In this document: piece after piece, positions 22,411 to 35,344 of the stretch | Numbering within the stretch: position 1 is the first letter of the stretch | Layout: each line of letters starts with the position of its first letter | Assembly (NCBI GenBank): GCA_036873135.1 | Contig: JAPTYO010000014.1 | Span: 20,358,952 to 20,422,951 of the forward strand | Source of the DNA: Clarkia xantiana subsp. parviflora | Taxonomy: Eukaryota; Streptophyta; Magnoliopsida; Myrtales; Onagraceae | DNA: 64,000 bases | Direction: 5' to 3' | Program-made: the position numbers and the translations under genes | Notes under the pieces: model-generated | Told to the model about the DNA's origin: nothing | What the model saw: only the letters and a program-made list of their open reading frames with translations | The model's database searches: none

Positions 22411-23136
22411 GAAAATTCCGTAACTAATCTAGTAATTTATATATATATATATCAAGGTAAATTTGATGAGTTCAAGTCTCTCTTTTTTGGCCATATGAGT
22501 TCAAGTCTCCATTTTTTTAATCTGAATTTTAATATTTATAGTGAAAAAATAACAAAAAAATAAGTGTATTACATATATAGATTTTGTTGATAGAAAATAT
22601 GTGGACAAAAGGATAAATGACTCCAGCCACGCCTAATTAAAAGGAATTACCAAATTTTGAAAGAAAAAAATGAGTTCCAACTTCACAAATCACCACGGGT
22701 GGGAATTGGGATGATAGTTGAATTCGGGTGCATTCAAACGGCGTGTCGTTTTTTCCCAGCTTGGTAACGCAATCGCTTGCGTGAGAGCACTCATCATCTT
22801 TGGAGCTTGCGCAATTCCTTCCAATTTGGTCTGCTTTCTACTTCTTCTCATCTAATTTCCACCATGATTCATCATCACTATACGAAAAACCATAATTCCC
22901 ACACAGCCAAAAATCCAAAAAATAGTGTGGAATATGTGTAAACAAGTGTATACACGAATTTACCTTAAAAATAAACTCGTGTGGAATTTAGATATGATGT
23001 GATTGATATACACCTAATCGAGGCTCACCTAGTCTCCATACTTAGCCAATTTCGAGCTCTATACGTGATTGCAAATCAAAACTTTGACCAGCACACATTT
23101 TTTGACATTAAAATATCTCAACTATATTGGGACACC
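22411..23136. other. Spacer without recognisable gene
   Basis: AT-rich DNA with an AT microsatellite near 22440. No protein-coding region with a known motif. Confidence 0.45.
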
Positions 23137-23144
23137 CCGATCGG

Positions 23145-23873
23145 CAGTGGCGGATCTAGTGCATGCTAAGTGGGTTCCCGGGACACCGCTTGACTCGAAT
23201 TATTTTTACGTAATATAGGTATATTTCCAATAAATATTATCAAGAAATCTGCTTAAATAATATAAAGGAACCCGCTTGACAATTGACACAAGGTGTTGTC
23301 TATCATGCTGGCACGCACTTAACTCCTTAAATTGTTGGTTCGATTCCCACATCCTCCTTCTTTTTAATGGCTTTTCATAAATATTTCTCTTTTTTTTTTT
23401 CTGAAGACTTTTATTTAATTTATTTTCTAAGACTGTTTTTTGCTTTTTCTTAAGGATTTTAATAAATATTTCTCTTTTTATTTTTTTATGAAAACTCTTA
23501 GTTATATTTTTTTATAAGTCATTCTTCTCTTTTTCTTTTTTTCTCTTATTAAGCTTTTAATTTAATAAATATTTCTCTTTTAAAGGCTTTTAATAAATAT
23601 ATATTTTATTTTTCTTAAGGCTTTTAATCACTTTTTTTTAGAGTCATTTTTTTATTTCCTCTTTTCCAAGGCTTCTTTTCTATAAGGCTTTTAGTAAAAA
23701 AAAAAAAAAAATCTATAGAGGCGTTTTTTTTTTCTCCCCTGAAAGGGTTTTAGTAAAAAAAAAAATCTGAGGCTTCTTCGTGAAGTATTATTATAATAAA
23801 AAAAACAAAAACGATAGGATAACAAGTAGAGTCCTTGTATAAAATATAGTTATAAAATTAAAATTTCCTTAAA

Positions 23874-23906
<33 letters not shown>

Positions 23907-24122
23907 CAAACAATCAGGTATTCCCTCCTTAAAAATACGGTATAACAAATTTTTTTAATATTTAAATTAATTAAATTTTTATATAATAACACTCTATTGT
24001 CTATCATCGGGGCCTAAATACCTATTTCAACCCGTATTAATATTGATTTGATTTGTTATTTTTAATTTTTTCATAAGACCGTACTAGGAACCCACTTAGC
24101 TGGGTTCCTAGATCTGCTACTG
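23145..24122. mobile_element. Non-autonomous hAT-like element
   Basis: Termini CAGTGGCGGATCTAG and CTAGATCTGCTACTG are inverted repeats. The flanking 8-mers CCGATCGG (23137-23144) and CCGATCGA (24123-24130) match at 7 of 8 positions, as expected for the hAT 8-bp duplication. Sub-terminal GGGTTCC / GGAACCC words are also inverted. The interior is T-rich with repeated CTTTTAATAAATATTTCTC words and an AAT trinucleotide run near 23876-23902. No transposase is present. Confidence 0.7.
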
Positions 24123-24299
24123 CCGATCGAACTAGTCCGGTTGGAACCTCCAAACCGGACTAGTCCGATTCGGAGCTCCCAACTGGACCAGTCCAGCTGG
24201 GACATCTCTGTATCGGACTTTATCCGATGAAGACCCTTTTTTGGCCCGGACGACCCTCGTTCAAGCCGTACCTTCCAAGGTCCCCACAGTGCCTCTAAA

Positions 24300-25667
24300 T
24301 CTATATATATATAAGGGAACATGTGAGAGGGTGTTTTAGTATAAAGTTGCCACATCAGCATTTTAGATTACCTATGGAGTGCCACCTCATCTCTTTTTAT
24401 TTTCCTCACATCTCATTAAATATATATATAATTCATTAGTTAACCCTAAAAATTTATTATCAACAAACAACTCATAATTATATATCTATCTATATATACA
24501 GATAAAGCAATATGTGATAACAAGTTAATCATTATAATTTTAGCAAAGATATGAAAATTAGAAACTACAAATAGGGTAAGAACCAATATTTTTCACAAAT
24601 AAATATTAAAAAGTGTACGTTCTCATAAATTTCTTATAAATTATTTAGAGTTTATTTCTTCAGATGCAATTATAATTCATTTGGTTCTACGCTATCTTAT
24701 TCTTTATATAATTCCATTAAATCATTGGAATTTTATTAAATAATAGTATATTATTTGTACATATTAACGAAGATACCCGCGCAACGGGCGTATAGTATAT
24801 ATAATAAAGCAATAGCAAAGAGATTAATTAATCGTAATGCTGCCACATCAGAGATTAAGGCAATCCTGAGGCTGCCACGTTAGCACACACTTAGCACTCT
24901 AACTTTGAGATCGACATGTTAAATTATATTTGGGCTTAGGCTGAATTATTTTAGCACTCTAAGTTTGAGATCGACATGTTAAATTAAATATTTGGGCTTG
25001 GGCAGAATTATTTTATTTACATACTAAGGTATTCGGCTGAATACATTTGGCTCAAATTATTAATTGGACTTAATTAGACATGTTAAATTAAATATTTGGG
25101 CTTGGGCAGAATTATTTTATTTACATACTAAGGTATTCGGCTGAATACATTTGGCTCAAATTATTAATTGGACTTAATTAGACATAATAATTAAGTCTTA
25201 ACTCTAATAAACAATTTATAATAAAAATAACATTTATCAAACATTAAACTAACATTTAAAAATGTGATTAACACAAATTCAATAATTTTGGAACAATGTA
25301 ATATAGTGTAATGTGGGATAAGCATTTTCGTTGCGTTGAGACAACAGCCTTATTATATTGTTTAATCTACAAAGTGAAAATGAAGATGCTTGGGCCTTTT
25401 CCGATGATTAAGATGGTGAATATGACAACAAGGTCAATACGAATTGGAATGATGATAGAAGAATTTGAAACCAATGCATTATGACAATTCTAAATTATAT
25501 TCATTCTGCGAGTCGAGAAAATCAGTATCAACAATGAAGATTAGAGACTTGCTGTATATTATGTCCAAAATCAAGAAACTTAAAACGGATTTTCAATCTT
25601 TTACGTATAATGTTAATATTTATATTTTAACAGGTCGCCCCGCGCTATGCGCGGGGTAAGCACCTAG
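24300..25667 (+). mobile_element. Non-autonomous Helitron
   Basis: The 5' end is TCTATATATATATAAG after a host A (24299). The 3' end is a perfect 8-bp-stem hairpin, CCCCGCGC-TAT-GCGCGGGG (25638-25656), followed by CTAG (25664-25667) and a host T. These are the classic Helitron borders and A^T insertion. Inside, near 24777-24795, a second weaker 3'-like end (CCCGCGCAACGGG then TATAG) is followed by another TATATAATAAAG 5'-like start, which suggests a nested or composite element. A 104-bp tandem duplication lies at about 24973-25187. GCCACATCAG words near both 5'-like ends are shared. No Rep/helicase is encoded. Confidence 0.8.
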
Positions 25668-25884
25668 TTTCTAATAATGTTGTCTTTTTTAATGTAGTAA
25701 TCTTGGCATAAGCTCTGCAGCGGATAATATGATAATGGAGTATGATGGAGAATGTAATATCTTGCATGGATGTACACTTTTATAAGTTTATTATTATTAT
25801 TATTTATTTATTTTATTATAAACAACGAAGTTGAAGTTTAAATCCAACCCAGTACCGTTTCATTCCTTCCAACAACCATCTATA

Positions 25885-26090
25885 TCTATATATATATATT
25901 ATAAAGGAAGAGGAAAGAGAAGAGTGAAATGTGAGTGTGCCACGTCAGTAACGATGTGAAATATATGTGTGCCACGTCAGCACTTTATGGGTATGAGTTG
26001 GCCTCAAATTTTTTGATGGTATGAGTTGGGCTAAAAAAAATTTATGGGTATGAGCTGGGCTCCAATTTTGATACACAAGCCGACATCAAC
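25885..26090 (+). mobile_element. 5' end of another Helitron-like element
   Basis: TCTATATATATATATTATAAAGG follows a host A, then purine-rich sequence and two copies of TGCCACGTCAG, the same layout as the 5' end at 24300. No hairpin/CTAG 3' end was found downstream, so the right border is open. Confidence 0.45.
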
Positions 26091-27026
26091 ATTTTGAAAA
26101 ATTCCGAATCAGACTCAGCGGCACTTATTATAATTTTTGTCAAATTTTAGGATATTTAATTAGTTTCTGTGAGTCAGAGGAAACTAATCCGTTCCTAATC
26201 ATCGGAATGTGTAACATTTTCCATTTATATTTTAGAATAATGATTAAAGCTGAGAAACTTTGAGTGAAATTTTCCACGAAAGTGACTTTTGCCACGTAAT
26301 TGTTGGCCTTACTTTTTTTTTTATATATTATTTCAGAAAATAGTTTCCATTTTTATCCTTATTAATTGGAGTGGAGCGAATCAAAACGGAACTCGACTTT
26401 ACACATTCTTTATTTATAAAAGTAAGTATTTATTGTTTTATATTTGGTTTTATTTTGGGCCAGGCGGGACCTGGTTGTTTTTAAATAAGTCACCGTGGGG
26501 TAACACCTCTGAGGGGTTTCGAATCTGGGACATCGGAGCCAAACCACATGGGCGTAAGCGCTCTTGACCACTAGACCACCACTGCTAGCCCTTACACCGC
26601 GCCAGGCATATGAGGAGGTGAGTAGAACTGGGCACGGGCCGGCCTCTTGGCTATACTAGGCTGCTGGTGGGGCTACGTTGACGAGGCCAGTGCGTGCACT
26701 GGTTGCTCGCTAAGTCTGGTCGGAAAAAACTCAGACCGTGAACAGAAGAGCTTGAACATTACGTAGCGGGATGAGCCTTTGGTCGCCACTACTAGCACAT
26801 TGCTTATTAATGGCAAAAAAAAAAGGCTATATATTCAGAAAGTGAATAGTTTATTTGAATGTGGATCTTACTAATATAATTGTTAAAAGTTGACTTAAAT
26901 GTTAAAGTATTGGTTCATGAATTTTTTTTACAACTACTGATATAACTTATAATATAGATTTTCTTTTACAATGGTATTATTTATCGCATGATGAATAGTA
27001 TCAATTAAAAAAAAAAACAGAATAAA
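26091..27026. other. Spacer with SINE-like segment
   Basis: Mostly AT-rich, except for 26450-26830, which is GC-richer. On the minus strand 26480-26585 carries words resembling tRNA promoter boxes: TAGTGGTCAAGAGCG (A-box-like) and GATTCGAAACCCC (B-box-like). It could be a tRNA-derived SINE; no clear tail or target duplication was found. Confidence 0.35.
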
Positions 27027-27790
27027 TGAGTAATCTAATCAGACCGGACCGGTAAGTGTGCCGGTCCGACCGCCGGTTCGACCGGGTTCGGTTGTTGATA
27101 CATTATATATAATAATTTTAATTAATTTGGCCCAATAACTCAAATACTCCACTACACAGTAGTCCAGCCCATATAAAAAACATTAGTCCAGCCCAACTAC
27201 TCCATGTACACTTTTCACCCTAAACCCACTACTCCAGCCGCCTCCCACCCCTCCATATTCCATCTCCTTCCTACTTCCTTCCGTAACTTCCCACTCGTCG
27301 CTCCCTCTCCCTTCACCATACACCAACATCCCATCCACACTGTGTTAAACCTGTGGCTTCCAAATCTCGTGGATCTCCCAGGGCTGCATGAACATCACCA
27401 CCCAGTCCCAATTTGAAGCCCTAATCCCCAATTTCATACTCAACAACGTCGTCCGGAATTGCAATCAATCTCTCGAGAACAATGCCCATCCTTGCCTTGC
27501 ACTTGCGCATCGTGTACCGTAAGCATCACCTCCATCCCCGCGCTGCACCTGCTCCCCCTCTCTTCTTTTGTAGGGTTTTGTTTGCCGTTTCCTTTTTTTT
27601 CTTTTTCTTTTTTTAAACTGATACCGAACCGGCGGACCGTCCGGTCTGCTTAAAACCGGCCGGTTCGCTAAAAAACCGGATATCGAACCGGGTTCACTTA
27701 CATCCTCCAAATTTGTTCGAACCGGACCGTTAGAGGCACCGGTTCCGGTTCGAACCCGGTCGGACCGCCGGTCCGGTCCTGATAACACTG
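27027..27790. mobile_element. hAT-family element related to the 30608 copy
   Basis: The right end, on the minus strand, reads CAGTGTTATCAGGACCGG, matching the 30608 element's CAGTGTTATCAGAACCGG. The sub-terminal sequence with repeated CCGGTTCG words and 'ggaggatgtaag.gaacccggtt' is also shared. The left end has only ATCAGACCGGACCGG, so its first bases have drifted. No 8-bp duplication could be confirmed. The interior, 27120-27600, is unrelated C/T-rich DNA. Confidence 0.6.
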
Positions 27791-29432
27791 CTGAGGAATA
27801 AGAAAGGGTATATTTGGAAGAAGAAAAATAGAAAATACATTTTAAAACTGAATAAAATCTGCAACTTTCGCGGTGGAGCCCACTGCTAATTTCGGCCAAT
27901 GTTTCACAGTAAATTTCTTACTCTTTAGCAGCACTCTATCATATTTTATTACGAGTATTTTTTTCCCCCGATTCCTGAGAAGTTGAATGGTGCCGAAAGT
28001 GGTTGAGATTGTGATGTAAAGCAATGGAACAACGACTCAGCTGCAAAGTAGACAAGTGGCGATAAGGCAATAAAGCAGTAGCATCAAATGTTCGCCACGT
28101 GTACAGTTTGGAATCTTTGCTGTAGAAAAGAGGTGGGACCCTGTTTTTCCGGTTCTTCCGTTTTTTTTTCTTCTCTTTTTTCTTTCCTGCAGAACACGTT
28201 CACTGGGTGGGGCAGAAATGGCACAGTGGGGCCGTTTTATGCGACGCTTTATGATATGGCAGATTTTGATAAGTCAGTTGCGATTTGAATCTCTCTAATC
28301 TAATGGTAAATTATTATTAGGGGCTATTTTCGTTGAGACTGAATTGAAAATATTTATAGTTGTTGCTTTACTCTTTACGTGCTAATTCAATTCGACTAAC
28401 GAGTAATAATTTGTTTAAATGTAGAGTAATTATGGTACGAATGTTCTTAATGACATCTATCTTAGTGTATCAATATGTTTTTGCCTAACATAGTCGGTGT
28501 ACTTTTGGAGCTTCTCATTATTATACTACCTTAAATAAATAAAATATACTATTTTCTTCAAGGGATATCCTATAACTCATCTAGAGACCAACATTATTGG
28601 TATGTTTGTTCCAATTTCAAAATAATTACAACTTGCACTGACTTAAAAACTTAAACTTGTAAATAGTAAAATGTTAGTTATGAATATATTTTGATATTCA
28701 GGACTCAGGCTTAAAACATATATTATTATTAATTTAATGAATGAAAAGATGAACTAATCCAATATTTTATGTTAATAAGAGAAAACAAAAGAAGGTCGGA
28801 AATGAATTAAAAAAGACGAGTCTACGAAGATGCTTAAAAGTAGGTAACACATGCATGTGTGTATATATTGTAGTCTTATTAGTATTGCTGAGAGATTCGG
28901 CCATGGACAATTAAATGGCGGTAAACAATTGATTTATTATGTCATTATATTTGTGACTATATATAGTGAAAATACTATTATGTTATACACCAGCTGCTTT
29001 TTAATTGAACTTGTCAGATGTAATTATTAATTGAATACAGTGTCGGAGACATATATATATAGGGAAATGATACAAAATTTTCGTATTTTTTATGACATAT
29101 ATGTACATATATTTTGTAGGTAAATTATAAAGTAATATTTTAAATTATTATAATATATAATTTGAACCTCAGATTTTAAGAAAAAATAATAATTTTTTTT
29201 CATACAGTTAGTTTCTTTGTACGAAATGGCGATACAGTTAAGACATGATTAAAAATAGCACTACAACACAAATTAGCGACGGTTGAAGATTGAAATCTTC
29301 TGTAAAGTAAAACCAAACTCATAACTTTATCATCCCAAGTCGGAATAAATTGATAAAATTCTTTCTTGACGATCGCATGCAAATATTTTTACACGGTCAT
29401 TTTACAAAATTTAAATTTAAATGTCACAAAAA
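27791..29432. other. AT-rich spacer without gene
   Basis: No ORF with a known motif; no element ends could be matched. Confidence 0.5.
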
Positions 29433-30293
29433 ATACCAAAAATAACCACTAAACTAAGGGTTTCAACGGGGCGGGTATCGTCAGCCCTGGATCCACCCCG
29501 CGGCTCGACATGGTCGATTCGTACTCGCCTCCTGCATTTTCGGGGCGGGCAGGTCGGCCCGACCCACGTGGGACATAATTTCTCATTTTAAATATTAAAT
29601 AATAAATTCTATGTTCACCGTATCTAGATTAACTCCAAATTCATAAATCACAAATTAAAAATTAAACTCCAAATCCAAATCAGATCACAAAACTCATTAA
29701 AATAATTGATATTTTGACTATGTGTTATATTACCCATATATTTTTATATAATATACATATGTTAAATATATAGGTAAAATGAACGTGCGTGGTGGGGCGG
29801 TCGCGGGTCACGGGTCAAAATTGGAGCGAGTACCCGCGCCACATTGACGCTCCTACAATGAACCTCTTTAAAAGAGCAACGAGACAGTTCTGAAGCTCTC
29901 TGAAAGAGCGGTGAAACCCCTGAAGCTCTTTGAAAAAGCTGTGATTGCCTTTTTTCTATTTAGTTTTTTTTCTTAAATTTTAATGTAAATGGTTTATATA
30001 ATTTTATATTTTTTTCATAAAACCTATTGAGTTGAGTATACAGTTTGGTAATGTTAATTTTAAAGGCTAAAACTACTGTTAAATAGTTTTACCTTTAGGG
30101 TTAACCTCGCCAAACCCTAAACACCGAACTCAATCAGGTTTAAAAAAAAAAACTATAAATAAAATTATATAAATCATTTAATTTAAACATTGGCCAAAAA
30201 ATAAAGAAATTAATTAAAATCTTAAAAAATAACAAAAATAAATGATGTTCACAACTCTTTTAAAGAGTTTTAGTGGTTACTTTGGTACTTTCT
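29433..30293. mobile_element. Candidate inverted-repeat element with internal foldback
   Basis: TACCAAAAATAACCACTAAA at the left and TTTTAGTGGTTACTTTGGTA at the right are inverted copies. GC-rich GGGGCGGG words follow inside the left end. A second inverted repeat pairs about 29955-30075 with 30095-30235 (CTTAAATTTTAATGTAAATGG against complementary sequence). The family is not recognised. Confidence 0.45.
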
Positions 30294-30599
30294 AAAATTT
30301 ATTACGTATTAAAATTTGAACTTAACATGGTTATTTAGGTAAAAAAAAAATATTCCGCATGCTGGTAATCAAGTCAAGAGGGCGCCGCCGTATGAAATAA
30401 TTCAAGTGATTTTTGGGGAAAAAATATCCAAGTGATTATTATTCATATATATAATATATATAATATAATAATGATAATGTTGGGATTCGGTTTGTTTGTT
30501 TTTTGTGCGGGAAGCGATGATGATTCTCCGTTAAGTAGTAGGTACTAGGTAGGGCCAGCTACAACAACACTGACGACAAGCAGATCTACTTTTTTTTTA
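30294..30599. other. Short AT-rich spacer
   Basis: Nothing identifiable. Confidence 0.5.
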
Positions 30600-30607
30600 C
30601 TGCTAAT

Positions 30608-32454
30608 CAGTGTTATCAGAACCGGACCGGACCGGCGGTCTAATCGGGTCCGAACCGGAACTGGAAGCTACAATGGTCCGGTTCGAGCAAATCCGGAGGA
30701 TGTAAGCGAACCCGGTTTAATTGACCGATTTTTCACGAACCGCCCGGTTTTTAGAGAACCGGACGGTCCACCGGTTCGCCATCTGTCATAAAAAAAATGG
30801 TTAATACATCATTTGGTTATTTATGTTTGCACTATGTGATCGAATGGTTACTTTTCTTTTTTGACGTGATTAAATGGTTACATACGTTTCAAAATATGAC
30901 TGAATGATTCAAACTTGTTTTATTTAGTTACCTATGTTTAATCAAATGTAATTAAATGGTTTTAAAATGACAAATTTGCCCTTATTTTCAATTAATTCAA
31001 AAGTTCAATTGAATTGATGGGTTATTGTATTTGCAGTTCGTCTCATATTTCTAGTACTTATTATCTTCTTGAAAATGGTAGCTCATAAGATACTTAATCA
31101 AGTCGAACACAATCAATGTGTTTAAAACACCAATCGATTTCAGGAGAGTCGAGGAGAAGGAAAATAGACGGGGACTTATAGAACTTAGATTATTCGATTG
31201 ATTTCAGTTAACATAGACGGAAGCGACAGTGGAACCGCACTATGGTTGCCACATGCCTCAAAGTGTCCACTTCAAGATATAGACGGTTCTTTGACATTTT
31301 TAACTGCCATAGTGAATCAATCATCATTCATAGCATCATGGTTCTTACGTATATCTGAGTCAGGATAATTCAATAGTTCAAGAACTGCATGCCTAGCTAG
31401 ATATATTTCTGCATTTACTGCTTTTATTGGGATTGGTCATCAATCATCATAAAATAGACCGATGAACAATCTAAAAGAGCGAGGGAAAGAGATGGATAAG
31501 CAATCGTCAATAAGATAGTGATAACAAATATTTTTTAAATTTTGTTTGAATAAATTGAAGATTTTACGAAGAAAAAAAAAGAACATGTGAAGAAAAGTGA
31601 AGAGCAAGATGAAGAAATAATATAAAATTGGCATTTTGGACATTTCAGCTGAATATAACCAAACTGTCACATTAGCAAACGTATGTAACTAAAAATCACA
31701 TGTTTGAACCAAACGATCACATTAATAAACATAAGTAACCAAACTATGTATTAACCCTAAAAAAAAAACACTTTAAAACCTAGCCGCCTCCAGTTCTGCT
31801 TCTTCTTCTTCTTCCATGAGAGATTAGCAGCAGCTTCGTCGTCCACCACCACCGACGGTCATCCTTCTCCGTAGCCACCATCACCCGCCATCCGAAAACG
31901 GCGAAGATTCGATGTTGAGCTTGGTCCGGCAACAGATCTGGGATGAGGAACCTTCTGCACTGCGGGTCTGGAGGAGGAAACGAGAGAAGCCGTGCGGATC
32001 TGGAGGAGGAAATTAGTGGATCTGGAGGAGGAAAGAAGAGAAGCCGTGTATGAAGTAATATGCCAAGTAAATTGGATTTACCGAAGAGGTGTATTGGGTT
32101 TAGATGAAGCTTTTGAGTTTGAAGGTGAAGGGAGAAGTTGAAGGAGCGGATCTGGAGGTGTATTGGGTTTAAAGGAAAGCTGTTGTGAGGTTGAAGGTGA
32201 CGAGCGGATCTGTAGGTGTATTGGGTTTAGAGGAAGTTTTTGTGAGGTTAAGGTGAAGGGAGAAGAGGGGAGGATAAGATTGAAGATTCTGGAGAGGGAT
32301 ATTGAAGACTAAATGTCTAGTTTAGAGGGAAGAACGGGCGGACCGGGTTTGAACCGGGTCTGACCGGATGAACCGGAAACCGGCAGCCTGACCGGATGAA
32401 CCGGAAACCGGCAGCCTGACCGGATCGATGCCCGGTCCGGTTCTGATAACATTG
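30608..32454. mobile_element. hAT-like element with exact 8-bp target duplication
   Basis: CTGCTAAT is present at 30600-30607 and 32455-32462. The termini CAGTGTTATCAGAACCGG and CCGGTTCTGATAACATTG are inverted. Sub-terminal regions are rich in ACCGG words. A 28-bp tandem duplication with GGATGAACCGGAAACCGG lies near the right end (about 32360-32418). The left half is interrupted by a MULE (30798-31757). The right half (31790-32330) is repetitive, with GGATCTGGAGG words, and encodes nothing I recognise. It is non-autonomous. Confidence 0.85.
30798..31757. mobile_element. MULE-like element nested in the hAT
   Basis: The arms read TGGTTAATACATCATTTGG at the left and CCAAACTATGTATTAACCC at the right. 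TAAAAAAAA flanks both sides (30789-30797 and 31758-31766), a 9-bp duplication. Repeated 'gtgatcgaatggttac' words occur in the left arm and their complements in the right. The interior 31020-31620 has no ORF with a known domain. Confidence 0.7.
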
Positions 32455-32462
32455 CTGCTAAT

Positions 32463-34677
32463 TATTATTTGTATCTATATTATATTATTTATTATATATT
32501 CTACTACTTTTCGTATTTTGCCCCCTAATAAATCTCACTCTCTACTTAGTTGTGGGTATTGCTTGTCCTTGCACTTTTTGAATGGGGGCGACTTGCATTA
32601 AAAGACACTTAATTTAATTTAAGGAGAGAATAAGATAAACGGCCAAATTCTAGACCTTTAACAAATTAGTTTCTTTCTTGTGTTGGATTTCTCGGGGAAT
32701 CCCACCCAGTATTTTGTGCCGTCTCTACTAATTAGCCACTCTAAATTGTAGATGAATAATTACTTGGGCTTCCTTAATTTAGCTATTTTACCCAATACAC
32801 ACATACAAAGCTGATGACGGGTGATGATGAGTAGAGTCACGACTCAACTTTACACTTGCGTGATTCTTACCTTTTTTTGGGCTATAAATGGGTCATCACT
32901 CATCAGTAAACAACACATACTTCCCAAAATTGAAACTCAATCAATATTACTATAATATTACTATTGATTTAACAACTATATGGTATGAAGTAACGGTACG
33001 TGACTTCATCAATTAATCAAATAATTTCAAGTTTGATTTTTTCTGGAGTCCTGAGAATACTAAAAAAAAAACATGGTCAGCATTTTACATTTTATATAAG
33101 TTGACCTAAGTACAAGTACATATTGTTTTAGATATGGAATAAGCATGTTACGAATATGATTTTTTCATGCTCCTAGAACACCGAACAATAAATTAAAAAC
33201 ATAACGGTGGCTGTGAGAGCATCCACAATGGATAACCCAACTTCAATCACCACACTAGCGACATTTAATGAACATGTCATAAAAAAGTGTCTTGGTGTTA
33301 TTTATTACTACTTCAATATGTCTACCATTTTAAACCCCAACTTGGGTATGTTTTTTTATTAACACATTTTAATTTATTCCATTATAAACAATTTATTCTT
33401 AAAATTATCTATCCAAATCTTCTAAATATTATTGTTTTATGTAAAAAACTAAAACATGGCAAAAAAAGAAAAATTAACGGAGAAAGAATTACAAGTAATA
33501 TTTGAATAAAAAAAATTATGCATTTCTTATCCAACCAAATCTAACAAACTACTTCTTAATAATACTTCAACAATTAGAAAGAAATTTCATACATTATAAA
33601 ATTTGAAAAAATATTTAGTAGAAAAGATTAACAGAAAATAAAAATTATAAAAAGTATATATGGAAAATAAAATAATAAAAATTAAATTATTGATTATGAG
33701 ATTCGAGAGATTGAACTCCCTCTTTAATGGGGTTGGACAAGTTTTTTTTATTATCTTCAATGCAAATGAGCATCACAGTTTGTCGTACGAAGAGTTGTCT
33801 TTGTATTGTGACGCTCCAAGGGAGTTAGAAGCCGCTAGATGCATTATGATTAGTGAGTTTAATTAATTAATAATAAATGGTAGCAATAATATTATATATA
33901 TATATATACACGTGAGAAAGAAAATGACAATAATATTAAACAATTAGAAAAAGAAGAAAGGAAATCATATAAATCCAAATACTATCAATCCCTAAGGTGA
34001 CAATGTGATCCACTAGTTGTTGTTTTGCCATAATGTGATCCACACTCGTTCACTAGTTAACAAGAGACTTCACTTGGGGGCATTTTCTCTATTATCGTTG
34101 GGATGGGTTAGGTATGGTATATGACACCATTTATGATAAGATTCTTCATGTTTATATAATTCATCCATCAAAATTAAACACAAATTTTGTATGCTCAGCA
34201 TAAATTTTGGTTAGTTGGTGGTTTATATATGCGATTGTTGTGGTATAATCTCTGTAGGAATATATATATATATCAGAGATGACGAAATATATATATATAC
34301 TAAAGGAAGGAACACGGAGACTACCTTAATATGGATGGACAAACTAAATAATGGCTCCTCCTGCATCATCAATAATTAATAACCCTTATAATATATATAT
34401 ATAATAATATGCACATATAATTTAGGGATCTCATGACCTAATTTTTTCCGGTCATTTTACCTCAATCTATCATCTCATCAATCAAATTCGCAAAAAAAGT
34501 CGGTTGTTAGACTTCTATATCCTTGCCCAATCCTATTATTATTATTTGCCACTTACCCAATCCTATCAGTTGTGCCAAAGTTTGAATTTGTAAGCATATT
34601 CATATTCCTAAGAGCATCACAATCCTTTCATGGGACATAGTACTTTGAAAATTTATATTGGAATAGACTTGTATTTC
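32463..34677. other. AT-rich spacer with a MITE-like terminus
   Basis: At 33218 GAGAGCATCCACAATGG begins a typical plant MITE end, but no partner terminus was found. A second such end (AAGAGCATCACAATCC) starts near 34611 and is interrupted by the SINE below. No genes are visible. Confidence 0.4.
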
Positions 34678-34688
34678 TTATCAAATCT

Positions 34689-34908
34689 TTTTTTTTTTTT
34701 TCCGCGGGCTGGGTCCTCATTATGAGGGCAGCACCCGTAGTATGCTTGCTCCACACCTAGACTAATCCTCACTCGCACTGGGTCAGCCCGTAAGGAGTAA
34801 AGTGCTGACCATGAACAATTTTCCATTCCCATAGTCACTAGTGGAGACTGGACCCATGACCTCTGGTTAATGGATTAGGCGCTGAACCACCACACTATTG
34901 TTACATGG
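34689..34908 (-). mobile_element. tRNA-derived SINE with 11-bp target duplication
   Basis: TTATCAAATCT lies at 34678-34688 and 34909-34919. A T-run directly after the left copy is a poly(A) tail on the minus strand. The minus-strand head contains GTGGTTCAGCGCCTAATCC (A-box-like) and, about 30 bases on, GGTCATGGGTCCAGTCTCC (B-box-like). The length of 220 bases is typical for plant SINEs. It is inserted into what looks like a MITE. Confidence 0.75.
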
Positions 34909-34919
34909 TTATCAAATCT

Positions 34920-35311
34920 CTCCTTAGAGAGATAATAAACCTTAGTGGGGTCTATTATCTCTCATTCTACCATTAATGTACTATTTTTATAATTTTAATA
35001 TTTCCTATTTTTATTTATGAAAGAATGAGAGACGATGATGCAAAAATAAAGATGGAAGATTAATAAACACCATTAAAGTTGTTTTGGACAACTCCTACGC
35101 ACTTTTGCTTTGGAAAATAAAGTGAAGAATGAGAAAAGAAGTTATGTTGTTGTTTTGATGCAGTAATGGTGTTTCGTTGTTGTTGTTGTTGTTTTTTTTT
35201 TTTTTTTTTTCTGCTTTTGCAATTTTTAGTTCGGTTTTAATTATATTACGTTTAAGTTATGTGTCATTTTGCTGTGTTATCTTGCTGCAGTAATTATGTT
35301 GTATCATTGCT

Positions 35312-35344
<33 letters not shown>

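Noticed and set aside
23285..23365. Possible tRNA (GGTTCGATTCCC word)
   Set aside because: Only a B-box-like word is present; no acceptor stem or cloverleaf can be drawn, and it lies inside a hAT element.
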